Shown here piece after piece: positions 10,857 through 24,164 of a stretch of 64,000 bases of DNA. The notes below the pieces were generated by a model. The model saw only the letters and a program-made list of their open reading frames with translations, did no database searches and was not told the origin of the DNA. The stretch covers positions 434,001-498,000 of the forward strand of contig NW_027478489.1 in the NCBI RefSeq assembly GCF_051014685.1, written 5' to 3'. A program made the translations under genes and the position numbers. Origin of the DNA: Ptiloglossa arizonensis (taxonomy: Eukaryota; Arthropoda; Insecta; Hymenoptera; Colletidae). Each line of letters starts with the position of its first letter. Positions within the stretch are counted from its first letter, which is position 1.

Positions 10857-13800
10857 GGGAATAGTACGCACACCGTTTTAATCGGGCGAGTTTCTACTTT
10901 CAGATGCAACAGAAATTTTGCGGATTGGTCAATCCGTTCGCGAGATATGGCAGTTTGGAGGTAAGAAACGCTTGAGAAACTCAAAATTTGCGCAGTTCTG
11001 ATGCTCGAAACGAATAACTAGAACGGCCTAGGGGAACAGTACGCATACCGTTGTAATCGGGAGAGATTCTACTTGCACATGCAACTGAAATTTTGCGGAT
11101 TGGTCGATCCGTTCGCGAGATATGGCAGTTTGGAAGTAAGAAACGCTTGAGAAACTCAAAATTTTCACAGTTCTGATGCTCGAAACGAATAACTAGAACG
11201 GCCTAGGGGAAAAGTACGCATACCGTTGTAATCGGGCGAGTTTCTACTTGCAGATGCAACAGAAATTTTGCGGATTGGTCGATCCGTTCGCGAGATATGG
11301 CAGTTTGGAGGTAAGAAACGCTTGAGAAACTCAAAATTTTCGCAGTTCTGATGCTCGACACGAATAACTAGAACGGCCTAGGGGAAAAGTGCGCATACCG
11401 TTGTAATCGGGCGAGCTTCTACTTTCAGATGCAACAGAAATTTTGCGGATTGGTCAATCCGTTCGCGAGATATGGCAGTTTGGAGGTAAGAAACGCTTGA
11501 GAAACTCAAAATTTGCGCAGTTCTGATGCTCGAAACGAATAACTAGAACGGCCTAGGGGAACAGTACGCATACCGTTGTAATCGGGAGAGATTCTACTTG
11601 CACATGCAACTGAAATTTTGCGGATTGGTCGATCCGTTCGCGAGATATGGCAGTTTGGAAGTAAGAAACGCTTGAGAAACTCAAAATTTTCACAGTTCTG
11701 ATGCTCGAAACGAATAACTAGAACGGCCTAGGGGAAAAGTACGCATACCGTTGTAATCGGGCGAGCTTCTACTTGCAGATGCAACAGAAATTTTGCGGAT
11801 TGGTCGATCCGTTCGCGAGATATGGCAGTTTGGAGGTAAGAAACGCTTGAGAAACTCAAAATTTTCGCAGTTCTGATGCTCGACACGAATAACTAGAACG
11901 GCCTAGGGGAAAAGTGCGCATACCGTTGTAATCGGGCGAGCTTCTACTTTCAGATGCATCAGAAATTTTGCGGATTGATCAATCCATTCGCGAGATATGG
12001 TAGTTTGGAAATAAGAAACGCTTGAGAAACTCAAAATTTTCGCAGTTCTGATGCTCGAAACGAATAACTAGAACCGCCTGGTGGAAAAGTGCGCATACCG
12101 TTGTAATCGGGCGAGTTTCTACTTTCAGATGCCACAGAAATTTTGCGGATTGATCAATCCGTTCGCGAGATATGGCAGTTTGGAAATAAGACACGCTTGA
12201 TAAACTCAAAATTTTCCCAGTACTGATGCTCGAAACGAGTAACTAGAACGGCATAGGGGAAAAGTACGCATACCGTTGTAATCGGGCGAGTTTCTACTTT
12301 CAGATGCAACAGAAATTTTGCGGATTGATCAATCCGTTCGCGAGATATGGCAGTTTGGATGTAAGAAACGCTTGAGAAACTCAAAATTTTCGCAGTTCTG
12401 ATGCTCGACACGAATAACTAGAACGGCCTAGGGGAAAAGTACGCATACCGTTGTAATCGGGCGAGTTTCTACTTTCAGATGCAACAGAAATTTTGCGGAT
12501 TGATCAATCTGTTCGCGAGATATGGCAGTTTGGAGGTAAGAAACGCTTGAGAAACTCAAAATTTTCGCAGTTCTGATGCTCGAAACGAATAACTAGAACG
12601 GCCTAGGGGAAAAGTACGCATACCGTTGTAATCGGGCGAGTTTCTACTTGCACATGCAACAGAAATTTTGCGGATTGGTCGATCCGTTCGCGAGATATGG
12701 CAGTTTGGAAGTAAGAAACGCTTGAGAAACTCAAAATTTTCGCAGTTCTGATGCTCGAAACGAATAACTAGAACGGCATAGGGGAAAAGTACGCATACCG
12801 TTGTAATCGGGCGAGTTTCTACTTTCAGACGCAACAGAAATTTTGCGGATTGGACAATCCGTTCGCGAGATATGGCAGTTTGGATGTAAGAAACGCTTGA
12901 GAAACTCAAAATTTGCGCAGTTCTGATGCTCGAGACGAATAACTAGAACGGCCTAGGGGAAAAGTACGCATACCGTTGTAATCGGGCGAGATTCTACTTG
13001 CACATGCAACTGAAATTTTGCGGATTGGTCGATCCGTTCGCGAGATATGGCAGTTTGGAAGTAAGAAACGCTTGAGAAACTCAAAATTTTCACAGTTCTG
13101 ATGCTCGAAACGAATAACTAGAACGGCCTAGGGGAAAAGTACGCATACCGTTGTAATCGGGCGAGCTTCTACTTGCAGATGCAACAGAAATTTTGCGGAT
13201 TGGTCGATCCGTTCGCGAGATATGGCAGTTTGGAGGTAAGAAACGCTTGAGAAACTCAAAATTTTCGCAGTTCTGATGCTCGACACGAATAACTAGAACG
13301 GCCTAGGGGAAAAGTGCGCATACCGTTGTAATCGGGCGAGCTTCTACTTTCAGATGCATCAGAAATTTTGCGGATTGATCAATCCATTCGCGAGATATGG
13401 TAGTTTGGAAATAAGAAACGCTTGAGAAACTCAAAATTTTCGCAGTTCTGATGCTCGAAACGAATAACTAGAACCGCCTGGTGGAAAAGTGCGCATACCG
13501 TTGTAATCGGGCGAGTTTCTACTTTCAGATGCCACAGAAATTTTGCGGATTGATCAATCCGTTCGCGAGATATGGCAGTTTGGAAATAAGACACGCTTGA
13601 TAAACTCAAAATTTTCGCAGTTCTGATGCTCGAAACGAATAACTAGAACCGCCTGGTGGAAAAGTGCGCATACCGTTGTAATCGGGCGAGTTTCTACTTT
13701 CAGATGCCACAGAAATTTTGCGGATTGATCAATCCGTTCGCGAGATATGGCAGTTTGGAAATAAGACACGCTTGATAAACTCAAAATTTTCCCAGTACTG

Positions 13801-14531
13801 ATGCTCGAAACGAGTAACTAGAACGGCATAGGGGAAAAGTACGCATACCGTTGTAATCGGGCGAGTTTCTACTTTCAGATGCAACAGAAATTTTGCGGAT
13901 TGATCAATCCGTTCGCGAGATATGGCAGTTTGGATGTAAGAAACGCTTGAGAAACTCAAAATTTTCGCAGTTCTGATGCTCGACACGAATAACTAGAACG
14001 GCCTAGGGGAAAAGTACGCATACCGTTGTAATCGGGCGAGTTTCTACTTTCAGATGCAACAGAAATTTTGCGGATTGATCAATCTGTTCGCGAGATATGG
14101 CAGTTTGGAGGTAAGAAACGCTTGAGAAACTCAAAATTTTCGCAGTTCTGATGCTCGAAACGAATAACTAGAACGGCCTAGGGGAAAAGTACGCATACCG
14201 TTGTAATCGGGCGAGTTTCTACTTGCACATGCAACAGAAATTTTGCGGATTGGTCGATCCGTTCGCGAGATATGGCAGTTTGGAAGTAAGAAACGCTTGA
14301 GAAACTCAAAATTTTCGCAGTTCTGATGCTCGAAACGAATAACTAGAACGGCATAGGGGAAAAGTACGCATACCGTTGTAATCGGGCGAGTTTCTACTTT
14401 CAGACGCAACAGAAATTTTGCGGATTGGACAATCCGTTCGCGAGATATGGCAGTTTGGATGTAAGAAACGCTTGAGAAACTCAAAATTTGCGCAGTTCTG
14501 ATGCTCGAGACGAATAACTAGAACGGCCTAG
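10857..14531 (+). repeat. 21 monomers: 12-mer copy of the 19-mer start, then a 9-mer duplicate
   Basis: Bases 10857-12956 match 7531-9630 at an offset of 3326 bp. The segment from B at 11557 is then repeated from 12957, at an offset of 1400 bp (8 monomers) for the first four units. An extra E is inserted at 13657-13831, after which the offset becomes 1575 bp. Shared private markers include ACCGCCTGGTGG, AATCTGTTCG and GGACAATCC. Confidence 0.87.
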
Positions 14532-15756
14532 GGGAAAAGTACGCATACCGTTGTAATCGGGCGAGATTCTACTTGCACATGCAACTGAAATTTTGCGGAT
14601 AGGTCGATCCGTTCGCGAGATATGGCAGTTTGAAAGTAAGAAACGCTTGAGAAACTCAAAATTTTCACAGTTCTGATGCTCGAAACGAATAACTAGAACG
14701 GCCTAGGGGAAAAGTACGCATACCGTTGTAATCGGGCGAGTTTCTACTTGCAGATGCAACAGAAATTTTGCGGATTGGTCGATCCGTTCGCGAGATATGG
14801 CAGTTTGGAGGTAAGAAACGCTTGAGAAACTCAAAATTTTCGCAGTTCTGATGCTCGACACGAATAACTAGAACGGCCTAGGGGAAAAGTGCGCATACCG
14901 TTGTAATCGGGCGAGCTTCTACTTTCAGATGCATCAGAAATTTTGCGGATTGATCAATCCGTTCGCGAGATATGGTAGTTTGGAAATAAGAAACGCTTGA
15001 GAAACTCAAAATTTTCGCAGTTCTGATGCTCGAAACGAATAACTAGAACCGCCTAGGGGAAAAGTGCGCATACCGTTGTAATCGGGCGAGTTTCTACTTT
15101 CAGATGCCACAGAAATTTTGCGGATTGATCAATCCGTTCGCGAGATATGGCAGTTTGGAAATAAGAAACGCTTGATAAACTCAAAATTTTCCCAGTTCTG
15201 ATGCTCGAAACGAGTAACTAGAACGGCCTAGGGAAAAAGTACGCATACCGTTGTAATCGGGAGAGATTCTACTTGCACATGCAACTGAAATTTTGCGGAT
15301 TGGTCGATCCGTTCGCGAGATATGGCAGTTTGGAAGTAAGAAACGCTTGAGAAACTCAAAATTTTCACAGTTCTGATGCTCGAAACGAATAACTAGAACG
15401 GCCTAGGGGAAAAGTACGCATACCGTTGTAATCGGGCGAGTTTCTACTTGCAGATGCAACAGAAATTTTGCGGATTGGTCGATCCGTTCGCGAGATATGG
15501 CAGTTTGGAGGTAAGAAACGCTTGAGAAACTCAAAATTTTCGCAGTTCTGATGTTCGACACGAATAACTAGAACGGCCTAGGGGAAAAGTGCGCATACCG
15601 TTGTAATCGGGCGAGCTTCTACTTTCAGATGCATCAGAAATTTTGCGGATTGATCAATCCGTTCGCGAGATATGGTAGTTTGGAAATAAGAAACGCTTGA
15701 GAAACTCAAAATTTTCGCAGTTCTGATGCTCGAAACGAATAACTAGAACCGCCTAG
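14532..15756 (+). repeat. Seven monomers B-C-D-E-B'-C-D
   Basis: This is left-family material without an A or G boundary monomer. It marks the end of the regular A-to-G phase. The E unit joins B' through GGCCTAGGGAAAAAG, a single substitution in the G-run at 15234. A C-unit variant GATGTTCGACACG is seen near 15553. Confidence 0.83.
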
Positions 15757-18035
15757 GGGAAAAGTACGCATACCGTTGTAATCGGGCGAGTTTCTACTTT
15801 CAGATGCAACAGAAATTTTGCGGATTGATCAATCCGTTCGCGAGATATGGCAGTTTGGAGGTAAGAAACGCTTGAGAAACTCAAAATTTTCGCAGTTCTG
15901 ATGCTCGAAACGAATAACTAGAACGGCATAGGGGAAAAGTACGCATACCGTTGTAATCGGGCGAGTTTCTACTTTCAGATGCAACAGAAATTTTGCGGAT
16001 TGGTCAATCCGTTCGCGAGATATGGCAGTTTGGATGTAAGAAACGCTTGAGAAACTCAAAATTTGCGCAGTTCTGATGCTCGGAACGAAATAACTAGAAC
16101 GGCCTAGGGGAATAGTACGCACACCGTTTTAATCAGGCGAGTTTCTACTTTCAGATGCAACAGAAATTTTGCGGATTGATCAATCCGTTCGCGAGATATG
16201 GCAGTTTGGAGGTAAGAAACGCTTGAGAAACTCAAAATTTTCGCAGTTCTGATGCTCGAAACGAATAACTAGAACGGCATAGGGGAAAAGTACGCATACC
16301 GTTGTAATCGGGCGAGTTTCTACTTTCAGATGCAACAGAAATTTTGCGGATTGGTCAATCCGTTCGCGAGATATGGCAGTTTGGATGTAAGAAACGCTTG
16401 AGAAACTCAAAATTTTCGCAGTTCTGATGTTCGAAACGAGTAACTAGAACGGCCTAGGGGAATAGTACGCACACCGTTGTAATCGGGCGAGTTTCTACTT
16501 TCAGACGCAACAGAAATTTTGCGGATTGGTCAATCCGTTCGCGAGATATGGCAGTTGGGAGGTAAGAAACGCTTGAGAAACTCAAAATTTGCGCAGTTCT
16601 GATGCTCGAAACGAAATAACTAGAACGGCCTAGGGGAAAAGTACGCATACCGTTGTAATCGGGCGAGCTTCTACTTGCACATGCAACAGAAATTTTGCGG
16701 ATTGGTCGATCCGTTCGCGAGATATGGTAGTTTGGAAATAAGAAACGCTTGAGAAACTCAAAATTTTCGCAGTTCTGATGCTCGAAACGAATAACTAGAA
16801 CCGCCTAGGGGAAAAGTACGCATACCGTTGTAATCGGGCGAGTTTCTACTTTCAGATGCAACAGAAATTTTGCGGATTGATCAATCCGTTCGCGAGATAT
16901 GGCAGTTTGGAGGTAAGAAACGCTTGAGAAACTCAAAATTTTCGCAGTTCTGATGCTCGAAACGAATAACTAGAACGGCATAGGGGAAAAGTACGCATAC
17001 CGTTGTAATCGGGCGAGTTTCTACTTTCAGATGCAACAGAAATTTTGCGGATTGGTCAATCCGTTCGCGAGATATGGCAGTTTGGATGTAAGAAACGCTT
17101 GAGAAACTCAAAATTTGCGCAGTTCTGATGCTCGGAACGAAATAACTAGAACGGCCTAGGGGAATAGTACGCACACCATTTTAATCAGGCGAGTTTCTAC
17201 TTTCAGATGCAACAGAAATTTTGCGGATTGATCAATCCGTTCGCGAGATATGGCAGTTTGGAGGTAAGAAACGCTTGAGAAACTCAAAATTTTCGCAGTT
17301 CTGATGCTCGAAACGAATAACTAGAACGGCATAGGGGAAAAGTACGCATACCGTTGTAATCGGGCGAGTTTCTACTTTCAGATGCAACAGAAATTTTGCG
17401 GATTGGTCAATCCGTTCGCGAGATATGGCAGTTTGGATGTAAGAAACGCTTGAGAAACTCAAAATTTGCGCAGTTCTGATGCTCGGAACGAAATAACTAG
17501 AACGGCCTAGGGGAATAGTACGCACACCGTTTTAATCGGGCGAGTTTCTACTTTCAGATGCAACAGAAATTTTGCGGATTGATCAATCCGTTCGCGAGAT
17601 ATGGCAGTTTGGAGGTAAGAAACGCTTGAGAAACTCAAAATTTTCGCAGTTCTGATGCTCGAAACGAATAACTAGAACGGCATAGGGGAAAAGTACGCAT
17701 ACCGTTGTAATCGGGCGAGTTTCTACTTTCAGATGCAACAGAAATATTGCGGATTGGTCAATCCGTTCGCGAGATATGGCAGTTTGGATGTAAGAAACGC
17801 TTGAGAAACTCAAAATTTTCGCAGTTCTGATGCTCGACACGAATAACTAGAACGGCCTAGGGGAAAAGTGCGCATACCGTTGTAATCGGGCGAGTTTCTA
17901 CTTTCAGATGCAACAGAAATTTTGCGGATTGATCAATCCGTTCGCGAGATATGGCAGTTTGGATATAAGAAACGCTTGAGAAACTCAAAATTTTCGCAGT
18001 TCTGATGTTCGAAACGAGTAACTAGAACGGCCTAG
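15757..18035 (+). repeat. 351-bp dimer HOR (F-H) in two clusters
   Basis: The dimer joins F (GATCAATCC, GGAGGTAAG, CATAGG end) to H (GGTCAATCC, GGATGTAAG). Copies start at 15757, 16108, 16809, 17160 and 17511. In three of them H ends TTTGCGC and GGAACGAAATAAC, giving 351 bp. In the copies at 16108 and 17511 the right end differs and the dimer is 350 bp. Two other monomers, 16458-16808, separate the clusters; the first has AGACG and GCAGTTGGGAGG. A single GGATATAAG monomer ends the block. Confidence 0.85.
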
Positions 18036-20488
18036 GGGAATAGTACGCACACCGTTGTAATCGGGCGAGTTTCTACTTTCAGACGCAACAGAAATTTTGC
18101 GGATTGGTCAATCCGTTCGCGAGATATGGCAGTTGGGAGGTAAGAAACGCTTGAGAAACTCAAAATTTGCGCAGTTCTGATGCTCGAAACGAAATAACTA
18201 GAACGGCCTAGGGGAAAAGTACGCATACCGTTGTAATCGGGCGAGATTCTACTTGCACATGCAACAGAAATTTTGCGGATTGGTCGATCCGTTCGCGAGA
18301 TATGGCAGTTTGGAAATAAGAAACGCTTGAGAAACTCAAAATTTTTGCAGTTCTGATGCTCGAAACGAATAACTAGAACCGCCTAGGGGAAAAGTGCGCA
18401 TACCGTTGTAATCGGGCGAGTTTCTACTTTCAGATGCAACAGAAATTTTGCGGATTGATCAATCCGTTCGCGAGATATGGCAGTTTGGAGGTAAGAAACG
18501 CTTGAGAAACTCAAAATTTTCGCAGTTCTGATGCTCGAAACGAATAACTAGAACGGCCTAGGGGAAAAGTACGCATACCGTTGTAATCGGGCGAGTTTCT
18601 TCTCTCACATGCAACAGAAATTTTGCGGATTGGTCGATCCGTTCGCGAGATATGGCAGTTTGGAAGTAAGAAACGCTTGAGAAACTCAAAATTTTCGCAG
18701 TTCTGATGCTCGAAACGAATAACTAGAACGGCATAGGGGAAAAGTACGCATACCGTTGTAATCGGGCGAGTTTCTACTTTCAGACGCAACAGAAATTTTG
18801 CGGATTGGACAATCCGTTCGCGAGATATGGCAGTTTGGAGGTAAGAAACGCTTGATATACTCAAAATTTTCGCAGTTCTGATGCTCGAAACGAGTAACTA
18901 GAACGGCATAGGGGAAAAGTACGCATACCGTTGTAATCGGGCGAGTTTCTACTTGCACCTGCAACAGAAATTTTGCGGATTGGTCGATCCGTTCGCGAGA
19001 TATGGCCGTTTGGAAGTAAGAAACGCTTGAGAAACTCAAAATTTTCGCAGTTCTGATGCTCGAAACGAATAACTAGAACGGCCTAGGGGAAAAGTGCGCA
19101 TACCGTTGTAATAGGGCGAGTTTCTACTTTCAGATGCAACAGAAATTTTGCGGATTGATCAATCCGTTCGCGAGATATGGCAGTTTGGATATAAGAAACG
19201 CTTGAGAAACTCAAAATTTGCGCAGTTCTGATGCTCGGAACGAAATAACTAGAACGGCCTAGGGGAATAGTACGCACACCGTTTTAATCGGGCGAGTTTC
19301 TACTTTCAGATGCAACAGAAATTTTGCGGATTGGTCAATCCGTTCGCGAGATATGGCAGTTTGGAGGTAAGAAACGCTTGAGAAACTCAAAATTTGCGCA
19401 GTTCTGATGCTCGAAACGAATAACTAGAACGGCCTAGGGGAAAAGAACGCATACCGTTGTAATCGGGCGAGATTCTACTTGCACATGCAACTGAAATTTT
19501 GCGGATTGGTCGATCCGTTCGCGAGATATGGCAGTTTGGAAGTAAGAAACGCTTGAGAAACTCAAAATTTTCACAGTTCTGATGCTCGAAACGAATAACT
19601 AGAACGGCCTAGGGGAAAAGTACGCATACCGTTGTAATCGGGCGAGTTTCTACTTTGAGATGCAACAAAAATTTTGCGGATTGGTCGATCCGTTCGCGAG
19701 ATATGGCAGTTTGGAGGTAAGAAACGCTTGAGAAACTCAAAATTTTCGCAGTTCTGATGCTCGACACGAATAACTAGAACGGCCTAGGGGAAAAGTGCTC
19801 ATACCGTTGTAATCGAGCTAGCTTCTACTTTCAGATGCATCAGAAATTTTGCGGATTGATCAATCCGTTCGCGAGATATGGTAGTTTGGAAATAAGAAAC
19901 GCTTGAGAAACTCAAAATTTTCGCAGTTCTGATGCTCGAAACGAATAACTAGAACCGCCTAGGGGAAAAGTGCGCATACCGTTGTAATCGGGCGAGTTTC
20001 TACTTTCAGATGCCACAGAAATTTTGCGGATTGATCAATCCGTTCGCGAGATATGGCAGTTTGGAAATAAGAAACGCTTGATAAACTCAAAATTTTCCCA
20101 GTTCTGATGCTCGAAACGAGTAACTAGAACGGCATAGGGGAAAAGTACGCATACCGTTGTAATCGGGCGAGTTTCTACTTGCACCTGCAACAGAAATTTT
20201 GCGGATTGGTCGATCCGTTCGCGAGATATGGCAGTTTGGAAGTAAGAAACGCTTGAGAAACTCAAAATTTTCGCAGTTCTGATGCTCGAAACGAATAACT
20301 AGAACGGCCTAGGGGAAAAGTGCGCATACCGTTGTAATAGGGCGAGTTTCTACTTTCAGATGCAACAGAAATTTTGCAGATTGATCAATCCGTTCGCGAG
20401 ATATGGCAGTTTGGATATAAGAAACGCTTGAGAAACTCAAAATTTGCGCAGTTCTGATGCTCGGAACGAAATAACTAGAACGGCCTAG
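18036..20488 (+). repeat. Mosaic monomers with an embedded 1226-bp 7-mer
   Basis: The monomer at 18036 repeats 16458 (AGACG, GCAGTTGGG). A unique-looking variant, TTTCTTCTCTCACATG, lies near 18595. From 18912 the order is a CACCTG unit, an ATAGGGCG unit ending GGAACGAAATAAC, then A (19263), B, C, D and E. The CACCTG and ATAGGGCG pair then recurs at 20138. The offset 18912 to 20138 is 1226 bp, again seven monomers plus one base. Confidence 0.82.
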
Positions 20489-21888
20489 GGGAATAGTACG
20501 CACACCGTTTTAATCGGGCGAGTTTCTACTTTCAGATGCAACAGAAATTTTGCGGATTGGTCAATCCGTTCGCGAGATATGGTAGTTTGGAAATAAGAAA
20601 CGCTTGAGAAACTCAAAATTTTCGCAGTTCTGATGCTCGAAACGAATAACTAGAAACGCCTAGGGGAAAAGTGCGCATACCGTTGTAATCGGGCGAGTTT
20701 CTACTTTCAGATGCCACAGAAATTTTGCGGATTGATCAATCCGTTCGCGAGATATGGCAGTTTGGAAATAAGAAACGCTTGATAAACTCAAAATTTTCCC
20801 AGTTCTGATGCTCGAAACGAGTAACTAGAACGGCATAGGGGAAAAGTACGCATACCGTTGTAATCGGGCGAGTTTCTACGTTCAGATGCAACAGAAATTT
20901 TGCGGATTGATCAATCCGTTCGCGAGATATGGCAGTTTGGAGGTAAGAAACGCTTGAGAAACTCAAAATTTTCGCAGTTCTGATGCTCGAAACGAATAAC
21001 TAGAACGGCCTAGGGGAAAAGTGCGCATACCGTTGTAATCGGGCGAGCTTCTACTTTCAGATGCATCAGAAATTTTGCGGATTGATCAATTCGTTCGCGA
21101 GATATGGTAGTTTGGAAATAAGAAACGCTTGAGAAACTCAAAATTTTCGCAGTTCTGATGCTCGAAACGAATAACTAGAACGGCCTAGGGGAATAGTACG
21201 CACACCGTTTTAATCGGGCGAGTTTCTACTTTCAGATGCAACAGAAATTTTGCGGATTGGTCAATCCGTTCGCGAGATATGGTAGTTTGGAAATAAGAAA
21301 CGCTTGAGAAACTCAAAATTTTCGCAGTTCTGATGCTCGAAACGAATAACTAGAAACGCCTAGGGGAAAAGTGCGCATACCGTTGTAATCGGGCGAGTTT
21401 CTACTTTCAGATGCCACAGAAATTTTGCGGATTGATCAATCCGTTCGCGAGATATGGCAGTTTGGAAATAAGAAACGCTTGATAAACTCAAAATTTTCCC
21501 AGTTCTGATGCTCGAAACGAGTAACTAGAACGGCATAGGGGAAAAGTACGCATACCGTTGTAATCGGGCGAGTTTCTACGTTCAGATGCAACAGAAATTT
21601 TGCGGATTGATCAATCCGTTCGCGAGATATGGCAGTTTGGAGGTAAGAAACGCTTGAGAAACTCAAAATTTTCGCAGTTCTGATGCTCGAAACGAATAAC
21701 TAGAACGGCCTAGGGGAAAAGTGCGCATACCGTTGTAATCGGGCGAGCTTCTACTTTCAGATGCATCAGAAATTTTGCGGATTGATCAATTCGTTCGCGA
21801 GATATGGTAGTTTGGAAATAAGAAACGCTTGAGAAACTCAAAATTTTCGCAGTTCTGATGCTCGAAACGAATAACTAGAACGGCCTAG
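20489..21888 (+). repeat. Tandem 700-bp tetramer, two nearly identical copies
   Basis: Bases 20489-21188 are repeated at 21189-21888. The order is an A/D hybrid (CACCGTTTT left, ATGGTAG and AGAAACGCC right), E, F with TTCTACGTTCAG, and D with CAATTCGTTCG. The private variants TACGTTCAG and AATTCGTTC are in both copies, which supports a recent duplication. Confidence 0.9.
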
Positions 21889-24164
21889 GGGAAAAGTACG
21901 CATACCGTTGTAATCGGGCGAGTTTCTACTTGCACATGCAACAGAAATTTTGCGGATTGGTCGATCCGTTCGCGAGATGTGGCAGTTTGGAAGTAAGAAA
22001 CGCTTGAGAAATTCAAAATTTTCGCAGTTCTGATGCTCGAAACGAATAACTAGAACCGCCTAGTGGAAAAGTGCGCATACCGTTGTAATCGGGCGAGTTT
22101 CTACTTTCAGATGCAACAGAAATTTTGCGGATTGGTCAATCCGTTCGCGAGATATGGAAGTTTGGATGTAAGAAACGCTTGAGAAACTCAAAATTTTCGC
22201 AGTTCTGATGCTCGACACGAATAACTAGAACGGCCTAGGGGAAAAGTGCGCATACCGTTGTAATCGGGCGAGTTTCTACTTTCAGATGCAACAGAAATTT
22301 TGCGGATTGATCAATCCGTTCGCGAGATATGGCAGTTTGGATATAAGAAACGCTTGAGAAACTCAAAATTTTCGCAGTTCTGATGCTCGAAACGAGTAAC
22401 TAGAACGGCCTAGGGGAATAGTACGCACACCGTTGTAATCGGGCGAGTTTCTACTTTCAGACGCAACAGAAATTTTGCGTATTGGTCAATCCGTTCGCGA
22501 GATATGGCAGTTGGGAGGTAAGAAACGCTTGAGAAACTCAAAATTTGCGCAGTTCTGATGCTCGAAACGGAATAACTAGAACGGCCTAGGGGAAAAGTAG
22601 GCATACCGTTGTAATCGGGCGAGATTCTACTTGCACATGCAACAAAAATTTTGCGGATTGGTCGATCCGTTCGCGAGATATGGCAGTTTGGAAATAAGAA
22701 ACGCTTGAGAAACTCAAAATTTTCGCAGTTCTGATGCTCGAAACGAATAACTAGAACCGCCTAGGGGAAAAGTGCGCATACCGTTGTAATCGGGCGAGTT
22801 TCTACTTTCAGATGCAACAGAAATTTTGCGGATTGATCAATCCGTTCGCGAGATATGGCAGTTTGGAGGTAAGAAACGCTTGAGAAACTCAAAATTTTCG
22901 CAGTTCTGATGCTCGACACGAATAACTAGAACCGCCTAGGGGAAAAGTGCGCATACCGTTGTAATCGGGCGAGTTTCTACTTTCAGATGCCACAGAAATT
23001 TTGCGGATTGATCAATCCGTTCGCGAGATATGGCAGTTTGGAAATAAGAAACGCTTGATAAACTCAAAATTTTCCCAGTTCTGATGCTTGAAACGAGTAA
23101 CTAGAACGGCATAGGGGAAAAGTACGCATACCGTTGTAATCGGGCGAGTTTCTACTTTCAGATGCAACAGAAATTTTGCGGATTGATCAATCCGTTCGCG
23201 AGATATGGCAGTTTGGAGGTAAGAAACGCTTGAGAAACTCAAAATTTTCGCAGTTCTGATGCTCGAAACGAATAACTAGAACGGCCTAGGGGAAAAGTAC
23301 GCATACCGTTGTAATCGGGCGAGTTTCTACTTGCACATGCAACAGAAATTTTGCGGATTGGTCGATCCGTTCGCGAGATATGGCAGTTTGGAAGTAAGAA
23401 ACGCTTGAGAAACTCAAAATTTTCGCAGTTCTGATGCTCGAAACGAATAACTAGAACGGCCTAGGGGAAAAGTACGCATACCGTTGCAATCGGGCTAGTT
23501 TCTACTTGCAGATGCAACAGAAATTTTGCGGATTGGTCGATCCGTTCGCGAGATATGGCAGTTTGGATGTAAGAAACGCTTGAGAAACTCAAAATTTTCG
23601 CAGTTCTATTGCTCGAAACGAGTAACTAGAACGGCATAGGGGAAAAGTACGCATACCGTTGTAATCGGGCGAGTTTCTACTTTCAGATGCAACAGAAATT
23701 TTGCGGATCGGTCAATCCGTTCGCGAGATATGGCAGTTTGGATGTAAGAAACGCTTGAGAAACTCAAAATTTTCGCAGTTCTGATGTTCGAAACGAATAA
23801 CTAGAACGGCCTAGGGGAAAAGTACGCATACCGTTGTAATCGGGCGAGTTTCTACTTGCACATGCAACAGAAATTTTGCGGATTGGTCGATCCGTTCGCG
23901 AGATGTGGCAGTTTGGAAGTAAGAAACGCTTGAGAAATTCAAAATTTTCGCAGTTCTGATGCTCGAAACGAATAACTAGAACGGCATAGGGGAAAAGTAC
24001 GCATACCGTTGTAATCGGGCAAGTTTCTACTTTCAGACGCAACAGAAATTTTGCGGATTGGACAATCCGTTCGCGAGATATGGCAGTTTGGAGGTAAGAA
24101 ACGCTTGATAAACTCAAAATTTTCGCAGTTCTGATGCTCGAAACGAGTAACTAGAACGGCATAG
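21889..24164 (+). repeat. Mosaic zone of 13 monomers
   Basis: Mixed classes without a simple local period. Recognisable items are a GAGATGTGG variant (near 21975 and 23904), an AGACG/GTTGGG unit with CCGTATTGG at 22411-22586, an E unit at 22940 with GATGCTTGAAACG, and a GCAATCGGGCTAG unit at 23465. The next unit (23640) is preceded by the rare GTTCTATTGCTCG. Several of these recur 1575 bp or 2100 bp downstream. Confidence 0.78.

Noticed and set aside
18562..18736. Possible foreign insertion at the odd TTTCTTCTCTCACATG stretch
   Set aside because: The monomer keeps its 175-bp length and all other blocks. It is a cluster of a few substitutions, not an insertion.
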